In this document: positions 8,141 through 16,618 of the stretch, in pieces
How the letters are laid out: every line of letters begins with the position of its first letter
Position numbering within the stretch: position 1 is the stretch's first letter
From: RHLJ01 sp965247355
GTDB taxonomy: Bacteria; Bacteroidota; Rhodothermia; Balneolales; Balneolaceae
DNA: 64,000 nucleotides
Assembly (NCBI GenBank): GCA_965247355.1
Contig: OZ252011.1
Coordinates: 2,604,001-2,668,000, forward strand
Direction of reading: 5' to 3'
Program-made: the position numbers and the translations under genes
The notes under the pieces: model-generated
The model's database searches: none
Told to the model about the DNA's origin: nothing
Seen by the model: the letters and a program-made list of their open reading frames with translations, nothing else

Positions 8141-8920
8141 ATGGCAATTGATCCCGGGAATGCAGAATTTATTTTAATGGCGACCACTCTTTCTTTTATT
8201 GAATATATCCGAAGCATACTGGCCATTTTGCTGTTTATGATCATCTTGCTAATCGCTTCTGTATTAATCATGATCATTGCGATTCTGACGTGGGGTAAGG
8301 CCACAAACTGGATTGTTAAAACCTTTCCCCGTTACATGGCATATCCGGTTCTTTATATGCTTGGAATCAAATTTAAAGTTATTGATAAACGCAGGGAAAA
8401 CACTCCACCAGCAATCTATATTTTCAACCACTCCTCCACACTGGACATCCCTGCATTTCTGGCTTTAGGACTTGAACGTTTCAGGGTAGTTGCCAAATGG
8501 GAACTTCAATATATCCCGTTCTTTTTTATAATTGGTCGATTAACGGGACAAGTATTTATTAAGCGAAAAAATAGTGAGAAAGCCATTGCCACTCTTTTAA
8601 AAACCTATGATCGTCTTCGAACACATAACCTGAATCTTGTAATCGCGCCGGAAGGTTCACGAAAGCATGAAGGTGTAATTGGTCCGTTTAAAAAAGGAGC
8701 CTTCAGGATGGCTATCGATTTGGGATACCCTATTGTACCCATCTACTTTGATGGAAATGACAAACTGAGCATGGGTGGCTCACTCTTTACAAAATCCGGA
8801 GAGATTGATGCCTATATCCATCCTCCGGTTGATACCTCTAGCTGGAAACTAGAAACCATTGAAGATCACATAGCCGAGGTTAGGGGAATGTATCTGAACT
8901 GGGCCGGTGTTGAAGGGTAA
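8141..8920 (+). CDS. plsC: 1-acyl-sn-glycerol-3-phosphate acyltransferase
   Basis: This 259-aa PlsC-type enzyme acylates lysophosphatidic acid to phosphatidic acid at the inner membrane. Two N-terminal hydrophobic segments (~18-50) precede the catalytic HX4D motif 'NHSSTLD' (H97, D102). Further family blocks are 'KWELQYIPFFF', 'GQVFIKRKN' and 'APEGSR' (the EG(S/T)R motif), then 'FKKGAFRMA' and 'VPIYFDG'. The ATG at 8141 lies 6 bases after yraN. An internal ATG at 8177 would remove 12 non-hydrophobic residues and is a plausible alternative start. It is the last gene of the GbsR-yraN-plsC group. Confidence 0.9.
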   Translation: MAIDPGNAEFILMATTLSFIEYIRSILAILLFMIILLIASVLIMIIAILTWGKATNWIVKTFPRYMAYPVLYMLGIKFKVIDKRRENTPPAIYIFNHSSTLDIPAFLALGLERFRVVAKWELQYIPFFFIIGRLTGQVFIKRKNSEKAIATLLKTYDRLRTHNLNLVIAPEGSRKHEGVIGPFKKGAFRMAIDLGYPIVPIYFDGNDKLSMGGSLFTKSGEIDAYIHPPVDTSSWKLETIEDHIAEVRGMYLNWAGVEG

Positions 8921-8956
8921 TTACGGAAGACTAACAGGCATCATAGAATGACACAG

Positions 8957-8982
8957 TCATCCTGAGGATACCTCCGAAGGAT
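8957..8982. repeat. Intergenic 'TCATCCTGA'-type repeat fragment
   Basis: The spacer between plsC and egtD contains TCATCCTGAGGATACC followed by TCCGAAGGAT. This pairs ATCCT with AGGAT and resembles the ATCCTGAA...TTCAGGAT palindromes at 16700-16720 and 33719-33739. All three begin or end with the same ATCCTGA word and lie between genes. It looks like a member of a dispersed palindromic family. Copy number outside the window is unknown. Confidence 0.4.
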
Positions 8983-9040
8983 TTAGCAGATTGCCCTACT
9001 ATGATTCTTCCTCTCGCTCAAAATTACAACTTAGTTAACA

Positions 9041-9982
9041 CTAACTTAAAGGCTCCAGGTACTGAACACTAAAATACTCGTTTTCATCCTTCCATACCTT
9101 CACCACTTTAAACCATGATGAGACGATTTCTTCAAACTCTTCCAATGAGTATTTATGGGAATTTTCGGTGTGGATATACTCTCCTTCCATCACGTTAAAA
9201 ACCTCTCCATCTACATTAATCTGATGATCTTTTTTTGCAATCAAACGCATTTCAATTTGCCCGGGATCTTCCACCCAAACGGATCGATGCTCGAATAAAT
9301 CTGGATTAAAGTCAGAGTCAATTTCGCGGTTCAAATGTAGCAGCATATTTTTGTTGAACTCAGCGGTAATTCCCTTTGAATCATTGTAAGCAGCTTCCAG
9401 AACATGGATATCTTTTTTGAGGTCTACGCCTATCAGCATCCCTCCTTCTCTACCTATAATATCAGATATAACTTCAAAAAAACGCTCAACGGTTTCCCGT
9501 TTGAAATTTCCAATCGTTGATCCAGGGAAAAAAACAATTTTTCTGCCCTTTGAGTAAATTTCTGGCAAAATAAAAGGTCTTGTATAATCTGCTACAAGCG
9601 GCTGAATATCAATAGATGGATATTCCTCCCGCAAATCTTCCGCAACTTTATTCAGATAATCTCCCGAAATATCGATAGGAATATAACAGCAGATAGAATC
9701 TAACCCAGAAAGAAGAATACGGGTCTTTTCACTACTTCCGCTTCCTGGTTCAATCAATTGTACTTTATCTCCTATGTAAGAAGACATTTCATCCAGATTC
9801 TCAGAAAGAATTTTGCGCTCAGTTCGTGTCGGATAGTACTCCTCCAGCTCTGTGATTTTATCAAATAATTCAGAGCCCCTGTGATCATAAAAGTACTTGC
9901 TTGGCAGTGACTTTTGCTCGAGACTCATTCCATGCAACACTTCCTGCAACATAGTTTCCTGTGGACTTAATACATTACTCAT
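9041..9982 (-). CDS. egtD: L-histidine N(alpha)-methyltransferase (ergothioneine biosynthesis)
   Basis: The 313-aa protein matches EgtD, the SAM-dependent enzyme that makes hercynine (trimethyl-histidine) from histidine. Family blocks seen: 'LPSKYFYDHRGSELFDKITELEEYYPTRTE' region (residues ~26-55, in part 'YDHRGSELFDKI'), the SAM-binding 'LIEPGSGSSEKTR' (~76-88), 'YIPIDIS', 'FFPGSTIGNF', 'GVDLKKD', and the C-terminal 'EYIHTENSHKYSLEEF'. Length is normal (~320). It lies 9 bases after egtB on the same strand, so the two are co-transcribed, egtB first. The pair is enough for the central part of ergothioneine synthesis. Confidence 0.93.
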   Translation of the reverse strand: MSNVLSPQETMLQEVLHGMSLEQKSLPSKYFYDHRGSELFDKITELEEYYPTRTERKILSENLDEMSSYIGDKVQLIEPGSGSSEKTRILLSGLDSICCYIPIDISGDYLNKVAEDLREEYPSIDIQPLVADYTRPFILPEIYSKGRKIVFFPGSTIGNFKRETVERFFEVISDIIGREGGMLIGVDLKKDIHVLEAAYNDSKGITAEFNKNMLLHLNREIDSDFNPDLFEHRSVWVEDPGQIEMRLIAKKDHQINVDGEVFNVMEGEYIHTENSHKYSLEEFEEIVSSWFKVVKVWKDENEYFSVQYLEPLS

Positions 9983-9991
9983 CTACCAGTA

Positions 9992-11266
9992 TTATCGGGC
10001 TAAACGAATTCCACTGAACTGCCAGCGGGCATCAGCATGAAAGAAATTACGATAGGTTTTTCGGATGTGAGACTTTGAAGTGGCACATGAGCCTCCTCTT
10101 AATACATATTGATTGGCCATAAACTTTCCATTGTATTCACCCAAAGCGCCTGGCAACGGTTTGTAATTCGGATAGGGAGAATATCCACTCATCGTCCACT
10201 CCCATGCATCTCCGTACATTTGTTTAAGCTCCTTTTTTGGGGATGCAGCCACCGGATGAAAATGATCTTCATCAACAAAATTACCCTCAATTTCCAGACT
10301 TCCACAAGCATGTTCCCACTCCTGCTCGGTTGGGAGTCGACAACCTTTCCAGCGAGCATAAGCGTCTGCTTCGTAATAACTGATATGAGTTACCGGCTCA
10401 TTGGGACCAACCTTTCGTGCACCGGAAAGCGTAAACTGCATCCATTCCCCATCACGCTTGAACCAATATAAGGGAGCCTTCCATTCTTCCCGTTGTACCT
10501 TAGACCATCCTTCATCCAGCCAATAAGGTGAATACTCATATCCTCCGGATTCCATGAATTCCAAATACTCACCATTTGTAACCAGGCGATCTGCCAGCTC
10601 AAAATCCTGAACAAATGTTCTGTGGAGAGGATGTTCATTGTCATAGGTAAACTCATTGCCTTTATTACCCACTTCAATCAATCCTTCTTCAAAGGCAATC
10701 CAGTTGATAGCACTCACTGGTTCATTTTTCATACCTTTTAATTCTCTGTATACCGGAAGTAAGGGATTCTGAGCTAGTAGAAATTTCAAATCTGTAAGAA
10801 TTAATTCCTGATGCTGTTGCTCATGGTGATTCCCAATTTCAATAACAGAAGCTGCCTCAGACCAGGTTTCCTCATCACTATTATTGATGAAGGTTTCCAT
10901 CTGTTCATTTACATAATCACGATATTCGAATACTTCCTTTACCGTTGGACGGGATAACAATCCTCTTTTGGCGCGAGTGAAAGGAACCCCGGTTTGTAAA
11001 TAATAGGAATTAAAAAAATACGCATACTGTGGATGAAGGCTTTTAAAATCAGGTTGAAATTTCCCCAATACAAAAGTCTCAAAAAACCAGCTTGTGTGAG
11101 CCAGATGCCATTTAGCGGGACTCGCATTTTCCATTGGCTGGATTACAAAATCCTCTGTTTCCAAAGGGTCAACCAGATAATGTGTAAAGTCTCTTACTTT
11201 CTGAAACTGTGTTAGAATAGTTTCTTTAGAAAGTCTTTCAGGGATAATTTTTTCAGCAATACTCAT
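9992..11266 (-). CDS. egtB: Ergothioneine biosynthesis iron-dependent sulfoxide synthase
   Basis: The 424-aa protein has the EgtB two-domain layout. An N-terminal DinB-like four-helix domain supplies the iron ligands: H57 in 'WHLAHTSW', and H148 and H152 in the HX3HXE motif 'HHEQQHQE'. A C-terminal formylglycine-generating-enzyme (FGE/C-type lectin) domain follows ('EYLEFMESGGY', 'EADAYARWKGCRLPTEQEWE', 'YGDAWEWTMSGYSPYP', 'VLRGGSCATSKSHIR'). EgtB joins hercynine to a thiol donor with oxygen. Mycobacterial EgtB uses gamma-glutamylcysteine, while other types use cysteine directly. No egtA or egtC is present here, which favours cysteine as donor, though those genes could be elsewhere. Forms an operon with egtD. 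Confidence 0.93.
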   Translation of the reverse strand: MSIAEKIIPERLSKETILTQFQKVRDFTHYLVDPLETEDFVIQPMENASPAKWHLAHTSWFFETFVLGKFQPDFKSLHPQYAYFFNSYYLQTGVPFTRAKRGLLSRPTVKEVFEYRDYVNEQMETFINNSDEETWSEAASVIEIGNHHEQQHQELILTDLKFLLAQNPLLPVYRELKGMKNEPVSAINWIAFEEGLIEVGNKGNEFTYDNEHPLHRTFVQDFELADRLVTNGEYLEFMESGGYEYSPYWLDEGWSKVQREEWKAPLYWFKRDGEWMQFTLSGARKVGPNEPVTHISYYEADAYARWKGCRLPTEQEWEHACGSLEIEGNFVDEDHFHPVAASPKKELKQMYGDAWEWTMSGYSPYPNYKPLPGALGEYNGKFMANQYVLRGGSCATSKSHIRKTYRNFFHADARWQFSGIRLAR

Positions 11267-11384
11267 ACACTAAGCTATTCAATAATAATATACGGGCTTA
11301 ATGTACCGAATGGATTGGAAAGGAAAAATCACATTTATATAAAACCTGAAGTGGTAGTGATTAAAGCTGATAAATTATATGCGC

Positions 11385-11636
11385 TTATTTATCCCGGTAG
11401 AAATAGATTTTTTTATTAGCAGTGTCTCTCCGGCTTTTCACCGAAAATTTCTTCTGTCTGCAAAACTGATACACCGCTGTTCGCATTGAGTTCATCGCCT
11501 TATCATTCGCATAAGGCACTTCTATTGCTTGTCCGCCAGGCTTTAGTTTTTCTACAGCCTCCAACAATGGACGGAATTTAGACGCCCTTTTTTTCGAAGA
11601 TTTTACGACTGATCGTTTGACAAATTTTATATCCAC
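11385..11636 (-). CDS. Small basic protein of unknown function
   Basis: This 83-aa, strongly basic protein is not recognised. It has a Lys/Arg-rich N-terminus ('VKRSVVKSSKKRASKF'), then 'LKPGGQAIEVPYANDKAMNS', then 'VYQFCRQKKFSVKSRRD' and a final strand 'KKIYFYRDK'. The predicted order is a helix, a loop, a helix carrying R-x-x-V-Y-x-F, and a two-strand end. This is reminiscent of small nucleic-acid-binding or phage-type proteins. That is an impression, not an assignment. It stands alone between egtB and the unknown secreted protein gene. Confidence 0.6.
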   Translation of the reverse strand: MDIKFVKRSVVKSSKKRASKFRPLLEAVEKLKPGGQAIEVPYANDKAMNSMRTAVYQFCRQKKFSVKSRRDTANKKIYFYRDK

Positions 11637-11852
11637 AATGCAATAATTAATATAATAATTATATATTCAACTAATAGAAGTTATAATAAATTTCAGGTTT
11701 TTTGTATTAGTAAACCTTCATAAAGATTTTATAACAATTGCCGGATACATAAACCTTTTGTGTTTTTCTGTTGGATAAAATCAAATTCTCGAATGTATTC
11801 GAATTTCTTATGTTTAAAGAAATCCTTCATTAGCTTAATCTTTAGTGCTTTT

Positions 11853-12677
11853 ATGAGAATAATCCTCTTGACTCTTCTGATCTCTTTTCTTTTGCAAGAA
11901 ACCTCTTTCTCTCAAGTAGTCCATAGAGATGATTTAGAAAATTTTGTTGGTATTTTAAAAACTTCCCCACCAGATCGGCCCAGAGATTTGCATCGAGATA
12001 GTACTTATATCCGAAATGAACCCTTAGAAAACAAGTTCACTGATTTTTTTTCAGAAGACCCGGGTAATTTGGATGAGTTATACCCGAGACTCGATGAGGA
12101 AGGAAGAATAAACTCCAGGCTAACCCTTGGTAATAGCTATTCGCATTTCAGAACACTACGATTTTATAATGGTCAAACAATGCTTGTTCTGTTAAAAAAT
12201 GATCAGTTTGAAAGTGGAACATATTATCTGACCTCATGGAAAATTTTTGGGGATAGCCTTCAATTCCAAAAACTTTACCAAAAACCGTTAGGTGTCGGAA
12301 TTGGAAGCATGAGAATAGACCCAAACTATGGGCGAGACTCAAAACGAAATACTTTGTTCGTACTGCAGAAAATAACTCCTGGTGGAGGATCCGATTATGG
12401 TTCCTATCATCTTTTCCAGCTAACCAGATACGGTGATTTCCACGAACTACTTGAGAGAACCTATTTCACAGACATGCAAGGTACCTCAGGAAAAGAAAAA
12501 GTCGTTATGTACAAATTTTTGATAGGGACCGACTTTCTACTTCAGGAATACTGGTATGATATCATTCAGAAACCAGATACTATAAGCAGATATTCAAGAG
12601 CCATAATAGAAAGGACCTTGACAGATTCAAAACTAGAACTTATTGACCTGACAAAACTTGTAGTCACTGAATACTAA
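11853..12677 (+). CDS. Secreted protein of unknown function
   Basis: The frame is open from an ATG at 11760, but the ATG at 11853 begins a proper signal peptide ('MRIILLTLLISFLLQETSFSQ'), so I take that start (274 aa). The mature part is not recognised. It is rich in short alternating hydrophobic strands ('GQTMLVLLKNDQ', 'SGTYYLTSWKIF', 'NTLFVLQKI', 'GSYHLFQLTRYG'), suggesting a beta-sheet protein in the periplasm or outside. There are no cysteines in obvious pairs and no repeats. The gene is followed by the terminator of the opposing tRNA-Val. The 216 bases before it (11637-11852) show nothing else I can name. Confidence 0.6.
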   Translation: MRIILLTLLISFLLQETSFSQVVHRDDLENFVGILKTSPPDRPRDLHRDSTYIRNEPLENKFTDFFSEDPGNLDELYPRLDEEGRINSRLTLGNSYSHFRTLRFYNGQTMLVLLKNDQFESGTYYLTSWKIFGDSLQFQKLYQKPLGVGIGSMRIDPNYGRDSKRNTLFVLQKITPGGGSDYGSYHLFQLTRYGDFHELLERTYFTDMQGTSGKEKVVMYKFLIGTDFLLQEYWYDIIQKPDTISRYSRAIIERTLTDSKLELIDLTKLVVTEY

Positions 12678-12685
12678 ATAGTTGA

Positions 12686-12720
12686 AATAAAAAAAGCCAT
12701 CCGAGAGTTCGAATGGCTTT
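12686..12720 (-). terminator. Intrinsic terminator of tRNA-Val (minus strand)
   Basis: On the minus strand AAAGCCAT and ATGGCTTT form an 8-base stem around a 12-base loop, followed directly by a T-rich run (TTTTTTTATTT). It sits 10 bases past the tRNA 3' end. On the plus strand the T-run after the stem is poor, so the minus-strand direction is the functional one. Confidence 0.7.
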
Positions 12721-12730
12721 GAATTTTATG

Positions 12731-12805
12731 TGGGCGATGAGGGACTCGAACCCCCGACCCCCTCGGTGTAAACGAGGTGCTCTGAACCAACTGAGCTAAT
12801 CGCCC
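12731..12805 (-). tRNA. tRNA-Val (anticodon TAC)
   Basis: Read on the minus strand, this is a 75-base cloverleaf. Acceptor arms are GGGCGAT and ATCGCCC with discriminator A, the D stem is GCTC/GAGC, and the anticodon arm is CCTCG-TTTACAC-CGAGG with anticodon TAC. The variable loop has 5 bases, and the T arm is GGGGG-TTCGAGT-CCCTC with one G-T pair. CCA is not encoded. TAC reads valine GTN codons, mainly GTA and GTG. It is flanked by its own terminator and lies between two plus-strand genes. Confidence 0.97.
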
Positions 12806-12877
12806 TCAGAAGGGCGACAAATATATGAACATTTATAACTCAGACAAAGAAAATTCTAAGCTTTTATTGATTATTTG

Positions 12878-12892
12878 GTTAACACTGTTAAC
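12878..12892. promoter_or_regulatory. Perfect 15-base palindrome upstream of fadI, possible operator
   Basis: GTTAACA and TGTTAAC are perfect 7-base arms around a single C, 29 bases before the fadI ATG. Position and symmetry suggest a binding site for a dimeric regulator of beta-oxidation (TetR- or GntR-like). No such regulator is adjacent, so the partner is unknown. Confidence 0.45.
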
Positions 12893-12921
12893 TTAGCCCT
12901 GATGAATAATTTAATTGAAGT

Positions 12922-14226
12922 ATGAAAACCAACAGACAATATCCTTTTAATGCCGTTTTAGTTGATGGAGCCAGAATTCCGTTTTTAAAATCGGGAACTG
13001 AATACAACGATCTAATGGCATACGATCTGGGACGTATGGCTATTCAGGGATTACTTTCCAGAAATCCAATTGATCCAGTTTCTATTGACCGAGTGATAAT
13101 GGGTAATGTAGTCCAGGAAGTGCGTACCAGTAATGTGGCACGGGAAAGTGCATTGGGCGCCGGAATTCCGAATACAGTTCCTGCTTTTACCACCGCTATG
13201 GCTTGTATCTCATCAAACCAGGCAATTACTAGTGGAGTTGACTTAATCCGATCCGGGCAGGCTAAGATTGTTCTGGCATCAGGAACCGAAACGATGTCGG
13301 ATATTCCCATTCGGTTCAAAAAGAAATTTCGTCAGAATGTACTGGCTGCCCGTAAATACAAATCTCCACTGGAGTTTCTGAAGTTTTTCAAAGGATTGGG
13401 CTTTAAGGATTTCCTACCTGAACTCCCTGCAATAGCTGAGTTTTCGACCGGTGAAACCATGGGACAGAGCGCTGATCGTATGGCGGCCCGGTTCGGGGTT
13501 TCCCGGGAAGATCAGGATGAATTTGCGATGCGCTCCCATCACCTTGCTGCAAAAGCTACCAAAGAAGGCTTACTGGATGAAGAATTAATCCCCGCTAAAG
13601 TACCTCCCAAATTTGAAGTAGTGGAACATGACAATGGCTTCCGCGAGGATACTTCGATGGATAAGCTCGCTAAACTTCGCCCTGCTTTCATCAAACCCCA
13701 TGGAACAATAACCGCGGGAAATGCTTCTTTCTTAACTGATGGTGCTTCTGCTTGTTTGGTGATGGAAGAACAAACTGCTCTTTCGCTTGGGTTAAGTCCA
13801 AAAGCGTATGTAAGAGAATATAACTTTGTATCTCAGGATCCAGGAGATGAACTCTTACTTGGACCGGCTTATGCTACTCCAAAAGTACTGGACACAATGG
13901 AGCTCGCTTTAGAAGACATCGATGTGTTTGAACTCCATGAGGCTTTTGCAGGACAGGTACTTTCGGTTTTGAATGCGTTGGATTCTGATGAATTCGCAAA
14001 GAAATCATTAAATCGTGATAAAAAAGTCGGACAAATCCCGATGGATAAGCTAAACACATTAGGAGGTTCTCTTTCTTTAGGGCATCCGTTTGGTGCCACG
14101 GGCGTCCGGCTTGTCACGACTGCAGCCAACCGATTGATTCGTGAGGATGGAAAATATGCCTTGGTGAGTGCCTGCGCAGCCGGTGGACAGGGACATGCTG
14201 TTATTCTGGAGAGATATGAAAACTGA
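12922..14226 (+). CDS. fadI: Acetyl-CoA acyltransferase (thiolase), beta-oxidation complex beta subunit
   Basis: This 434-aa thiolase cleaves 3-ketoacyl-CoA with CoA in the last step of fatty-acid beta-oxidation. The nucleophile is C95 in 'TAMACISSNQA'. The C-terminal catalytic residues are in 'HEAFAGQ' (His) and 'SACAAGGQGHAVI' (Cys), and 'LGGSLSLGHPFGATG' is the thiolase signature 2. The insert 'IPIRFKKKFRQNVLAARKY' and the length over 400 are like FadI/HADHB (trifunctional-enzyme type) rather than the shorter biosynthetic acetyl-CoA acetyltransferase. fadJ follows on the same strand after a 237-base spacer full of palindromic repeats. The two products are expected to form one complex. Confidence 0.9.
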   Translation: MKTNRQYPFNAVLVDGARIPFLKSGTEYNDLMAYDLGRMAIQGLLSRNPIDPVSIDRVIMGNVVQEVRTSNVARESALGAGIPNTVPAFTTAMACISSNQAITSGVDLIRSGQAKIVLASGTETMSDIPIRFKKKFRQNVLAARKYKSPLEFLKFFKGLGFKDFLPELPAIAEFSTGETMGQSADRMAARFGVSREDQDEFAMRSHHLAAKATKEGLLDEELIPAKVPPKFEVVEHDNGFREDTSMDKLAKLRPAFIKPHGTITAGNASFLTDGASACLVMEEQTALSLGLSPKAYVREYNFVSQDPGDELLLGPAYATPKVLDTMELALEDIDVFELHEAFAGQVLSVLNALDSDEFAKKSLNRDKKVGQIPMDKLNTLGGSLSLGHPFGATGVRLVTTAANRLIREDGKYALVSACAAGGQGHAVILERYEN

Positions 14227-14463
14227 CCAACCAATTCTTGCTTCTACTGAGAGTCCCCTCTTGAGAGGGGATTTAGGGGTGTGTAAAGTCATTCCTCCTT
14301 TGAAGGAGGTGGCTTTGCAGTCCCGAAAACTTTCGGGACAAAAAGACGGAGGATGTCTACCCGAAGTCCGAATCCTGAAACATCCCTCAACAAATCACCT
14401 GAACAATGATTTTGATCTCCCTTCAAAAGGAGATTTTTGGAAGCTATATTTTAACTACTTGCA
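14227..14463. repeat. Composite block of four palindromic repeats between fadI and fadJ
   Basis: Four inverted repeats follow each other. They are: TCCCCTCTTGAGAGGGGA (14254-14271) followed by TTTAGGGGTGTGT; CCTCCTTTGAAGGAGG (14294-14309); GTCCCGAAA/TTTCGGGAC (14320-14339, 2-base loop); and ATCTCC...GGAGAT with a T-run after it (14415-14438). The first is repeated almost exactly at 16619-16651. No coding frame here looks real. The last hairpin could act as a weak terminator ahead of fadJ, or the block could stabilise the fadI mRNA end. Confidence 0.75.
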
Positions 14464-16575
14464 ATGAGCTACATAAACATCACTACAAAAGAATCTGTTG
14501 CCATACTTACACTGGATAAACCCGGTGAAAAAGTGAATACGCTGGATGAGTCTATGATGGCTCAGTTTGAGGAATTTTTGAATCAGCTTGAATCTGATGC
14601 ATCTCTGAAAGGAGCAGTTCTCATCAGTGGAAAAGAAAACAATTTCATTGCCGGTGCAGATATCGAAATGTTCAAAGCACGCGAAACCGATGAAGATCTG
14701 GCGCAACTCAGTAAAGATGGTCATGCTATTCTAAATAAGATCGAAGCTTCTACAAAACCGGTTGTTGTAGCTATTCATGGAAGCTGTATGGGCGGTGGAT
14801 TGGAATTATCACTTGCTTGCGATTACCGCATTGCCACAAATTATTCAAAAACTATTCTGGCACTTCCTGAGGTAAAACTTGGTGTTATTCCCGGAACAGG
14901 TGGAACTCAGCGTCTACCCAGAGTAATCGGAATTCAAAAAGCGTTAAGCTATATGTTGACCGGAGGAAATATATACGCGCGAAAAGCTAAAAGTATCGGA
15001 CTGGTTGATGAACTCACTCACAAGGATGCTCTGGAAGAAGCCGCAATCAAGGCCGTTCATAAGCTTTCCGATTCTGGATCATTCCAACAAAAAGATAAAC
15101 GCTCATTGGTAGAAAAGGTCCTAGAAGGAAATCCTGTTGGTCGAAACATCATTTTCTCTCAGGCTCGAAAGAAAACACTTGGGCAAACAAAAGGAAATTA
15201 CCCTGCTCCTATGATGATCATTGATGCCGTAAAGTTCGGATATCAAAAAGGGATCAAAAAGGGATTAGAGAATGAGTCCAGACTTTTTGGAGAAGCGGGG
15301 GCGACTTCAGAATCCAGAGCGTTAGTTAACCTCTTCTTTGGAATGACCGATGCCAAGAAAAACCCACTGGAAGATAAAGTACAAAAGGTCAGCACTATTG
15401 GCGTGTTGGGTGCCGGACTCATGGGTTCAGGTATTGCTGATGTAAGTATCAACAAAGGTGGATACTCGGTCTTGTTGAAAGATCAAACTCTGGAAGCAGC
15501 AGCCAAAGGTGAGAAAGTGATTTGGGATGCGCTTAATCAAAAATCAAAGAAGAGAATCATTACTACTTTTGAGCGTGATCAGATGGCCAGCAAAGTGACC
15601 GGTACCGATTCTTATGAAGCATTTGGCAAAGCAAATTTAGTGATTGAAGCTGTTTTTGAAGACCTGGACTTGAAACGAAAGATTCTTGCTCAGATTGAAG
15701 ACGCTACCGGCGAGAATTGCATTTTCGCATCCAATACCTCCTCCCTTCCCATTTCAGAAATTGCTAAAGGAGCAAAACGTCCTGAAAATATTATCGGGAT
15801 GCATTACTTCTCACCCGTCCAAAAAATGCCTCTACTTGAAATCATTACTACCCCAAAAACTGCAGAATGGGTCACTGCTACTGCGTATGAAGTTGGGGTA
15901 AAGCAGGGCAAAACTGTAATTGTAGTAAATGATGGTCCCGGTTTTTACACTACCCGGATTCTGGCTCCCTATATGAACGAAGCATTGCTACTTTTGGAAG
16001 AAGGAGCTTCTATCGAATTCCTGGATAAAATCATGAAGAAATTTGGCTACCCTGTTGGCCCCATGGCTTTGCTTGATGAAGTTGGTATAGATGTTGGAGC
16101 TCATGTTGGAGAAACAATGGCTCCGGTCTTTAATGCCCGTGGAGGAAAATCCTCAACCAAAGCACAGGAATTGATGGGTGCAGGATATCTCGGCCGAAAG
16201 AACAAAAAGGGCGTCTACACCTACAACGGCAAAAAGAAAGAGCCAAACACCGAGGTTTACTCCTTCTTTGGAGGAAGTTCACGCTCCAATCCCGATGTCG
16301 AGACAGCGCAGCAGCGTATGACATTGATGATGGTCAATGAGGCCGCTTACTGTCTTGAAGAAAACATTCTTAAATCTTCTACTGATGGTGATCTTGGCGC
16401 CATACTTGGACTTGGCTTTCCACCCTTTACCGGCGGACCGTTTCGATACATAGACCAAATTGGTGTACAAACGATTGTAGATCGCTTGAATGAGTATTCA
16501 GAGAAATTCGGACCAAGGTTTAAACCAGCCGGGATTTTGAAAGAGTATGCGAAGGCTGGGAAGAGGTTTTATTGA
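14464..16575 (+). CDS. fadJ: Fatty-acid oxidation multifunctional protein (enoyl-CoA hydratase / 3-hydroxyacyl-CoA dehydrogenase)
   Basis: The 703-aa protein joins an N-terminal crotonase domain (~1-190) to a 3-hydroxyacyl-CoA dehydrogenase (~300-700). Crotonase landmarks are 'NNFIAGADIEMF' (oxyanion-hole loop), 'GSCMGGGLELSLACDYRIA' and 'LPEVKLGVIPGTGGTQRLPR', which holds the second catalytic Glu. The dehydrogenase has the NAD-binding 'GVLGAGLMGSGIAD', 'SNTSSLPIS', the catalytic-His block 'GMHYFSPVQKMPLLEI' and 'VNDGPGFYTTRIL'. It performs hydration and NAD-dependent oxidation in the beta-oxidation cycle and pairs with the thiolase upstream. Length fits FadJ/FadB. Whether it is the aerobic or anaerobic type cannot be said. 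Confidence 0.95.
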   Translation: MSYINITTKESVAILTLDKPGEKVNTLDESMMAQFEEFLNQLESDASLKGAVLISGKENNFIAGADIEMFKARETDEDLAQLSKDGHAILNKIEASTKPVVVAIHGSCMGGGLELSLACDYRIATNYSKTILALPEVKLGVIPGTGGTQRLPRVIGIQKALSYMLTGGNIYARKAKSIGLVDELTHKDALEEAAIKAVHKLSDSGSFQQKDKRSLVEKVLEGNPVGRNIIFSQARKKTLGQTKGNYPAPMMIIDAVKFGYQKGIKKGLENESRLFGEAGATSESRALVNLFFGMTDAKKNPLEDKVQKVSTIGVLGAGLMGSGIADVSINKGGYSVLLKDQTLEAAAKGEKVIWDALNQKSKKRIITTFERDQMASKVTGTDSYEAFGKANLVIEAVFEDLDLKRKILAQIEDATGENCIFASNTSSLPISEIAKGAKRPENIIGMHYFSPVQKMPLLEIITTPKTAEWVTATAYEVGVKQGKTVIVVNDGPGFYTTRILAPYMNEALLLLEEGASIEFLDKIMKKFGYPVGPMALLDEVGIDVGAHVGETMAPVFNARGGKSSTKAQELMGAGYLGRKNKKGVYTYNGKKKEPNTEVYSFFGGSSRSNPDVETAQQRMTLMMVNEAAYCLEENILKSSTDGDLGAILGLGFPPFTGGPFRYIDQIGVQTIVDRLNEYSEKFGPRFKPAGILKEYAKAGKRFY

Positions 16576-16618
16576 CCTCCTCATCTCCTGCTATTACATA
16601 TTAAATTTGATTAAAGAG

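Noticed and set aside
14168..14467. A 99-codon plus-strand frame running from inside fadI through the spacer
   Set aside because: It overlaps the thiolase in another frame and then reads through palindromic repeats; the protein is low in family-like features.
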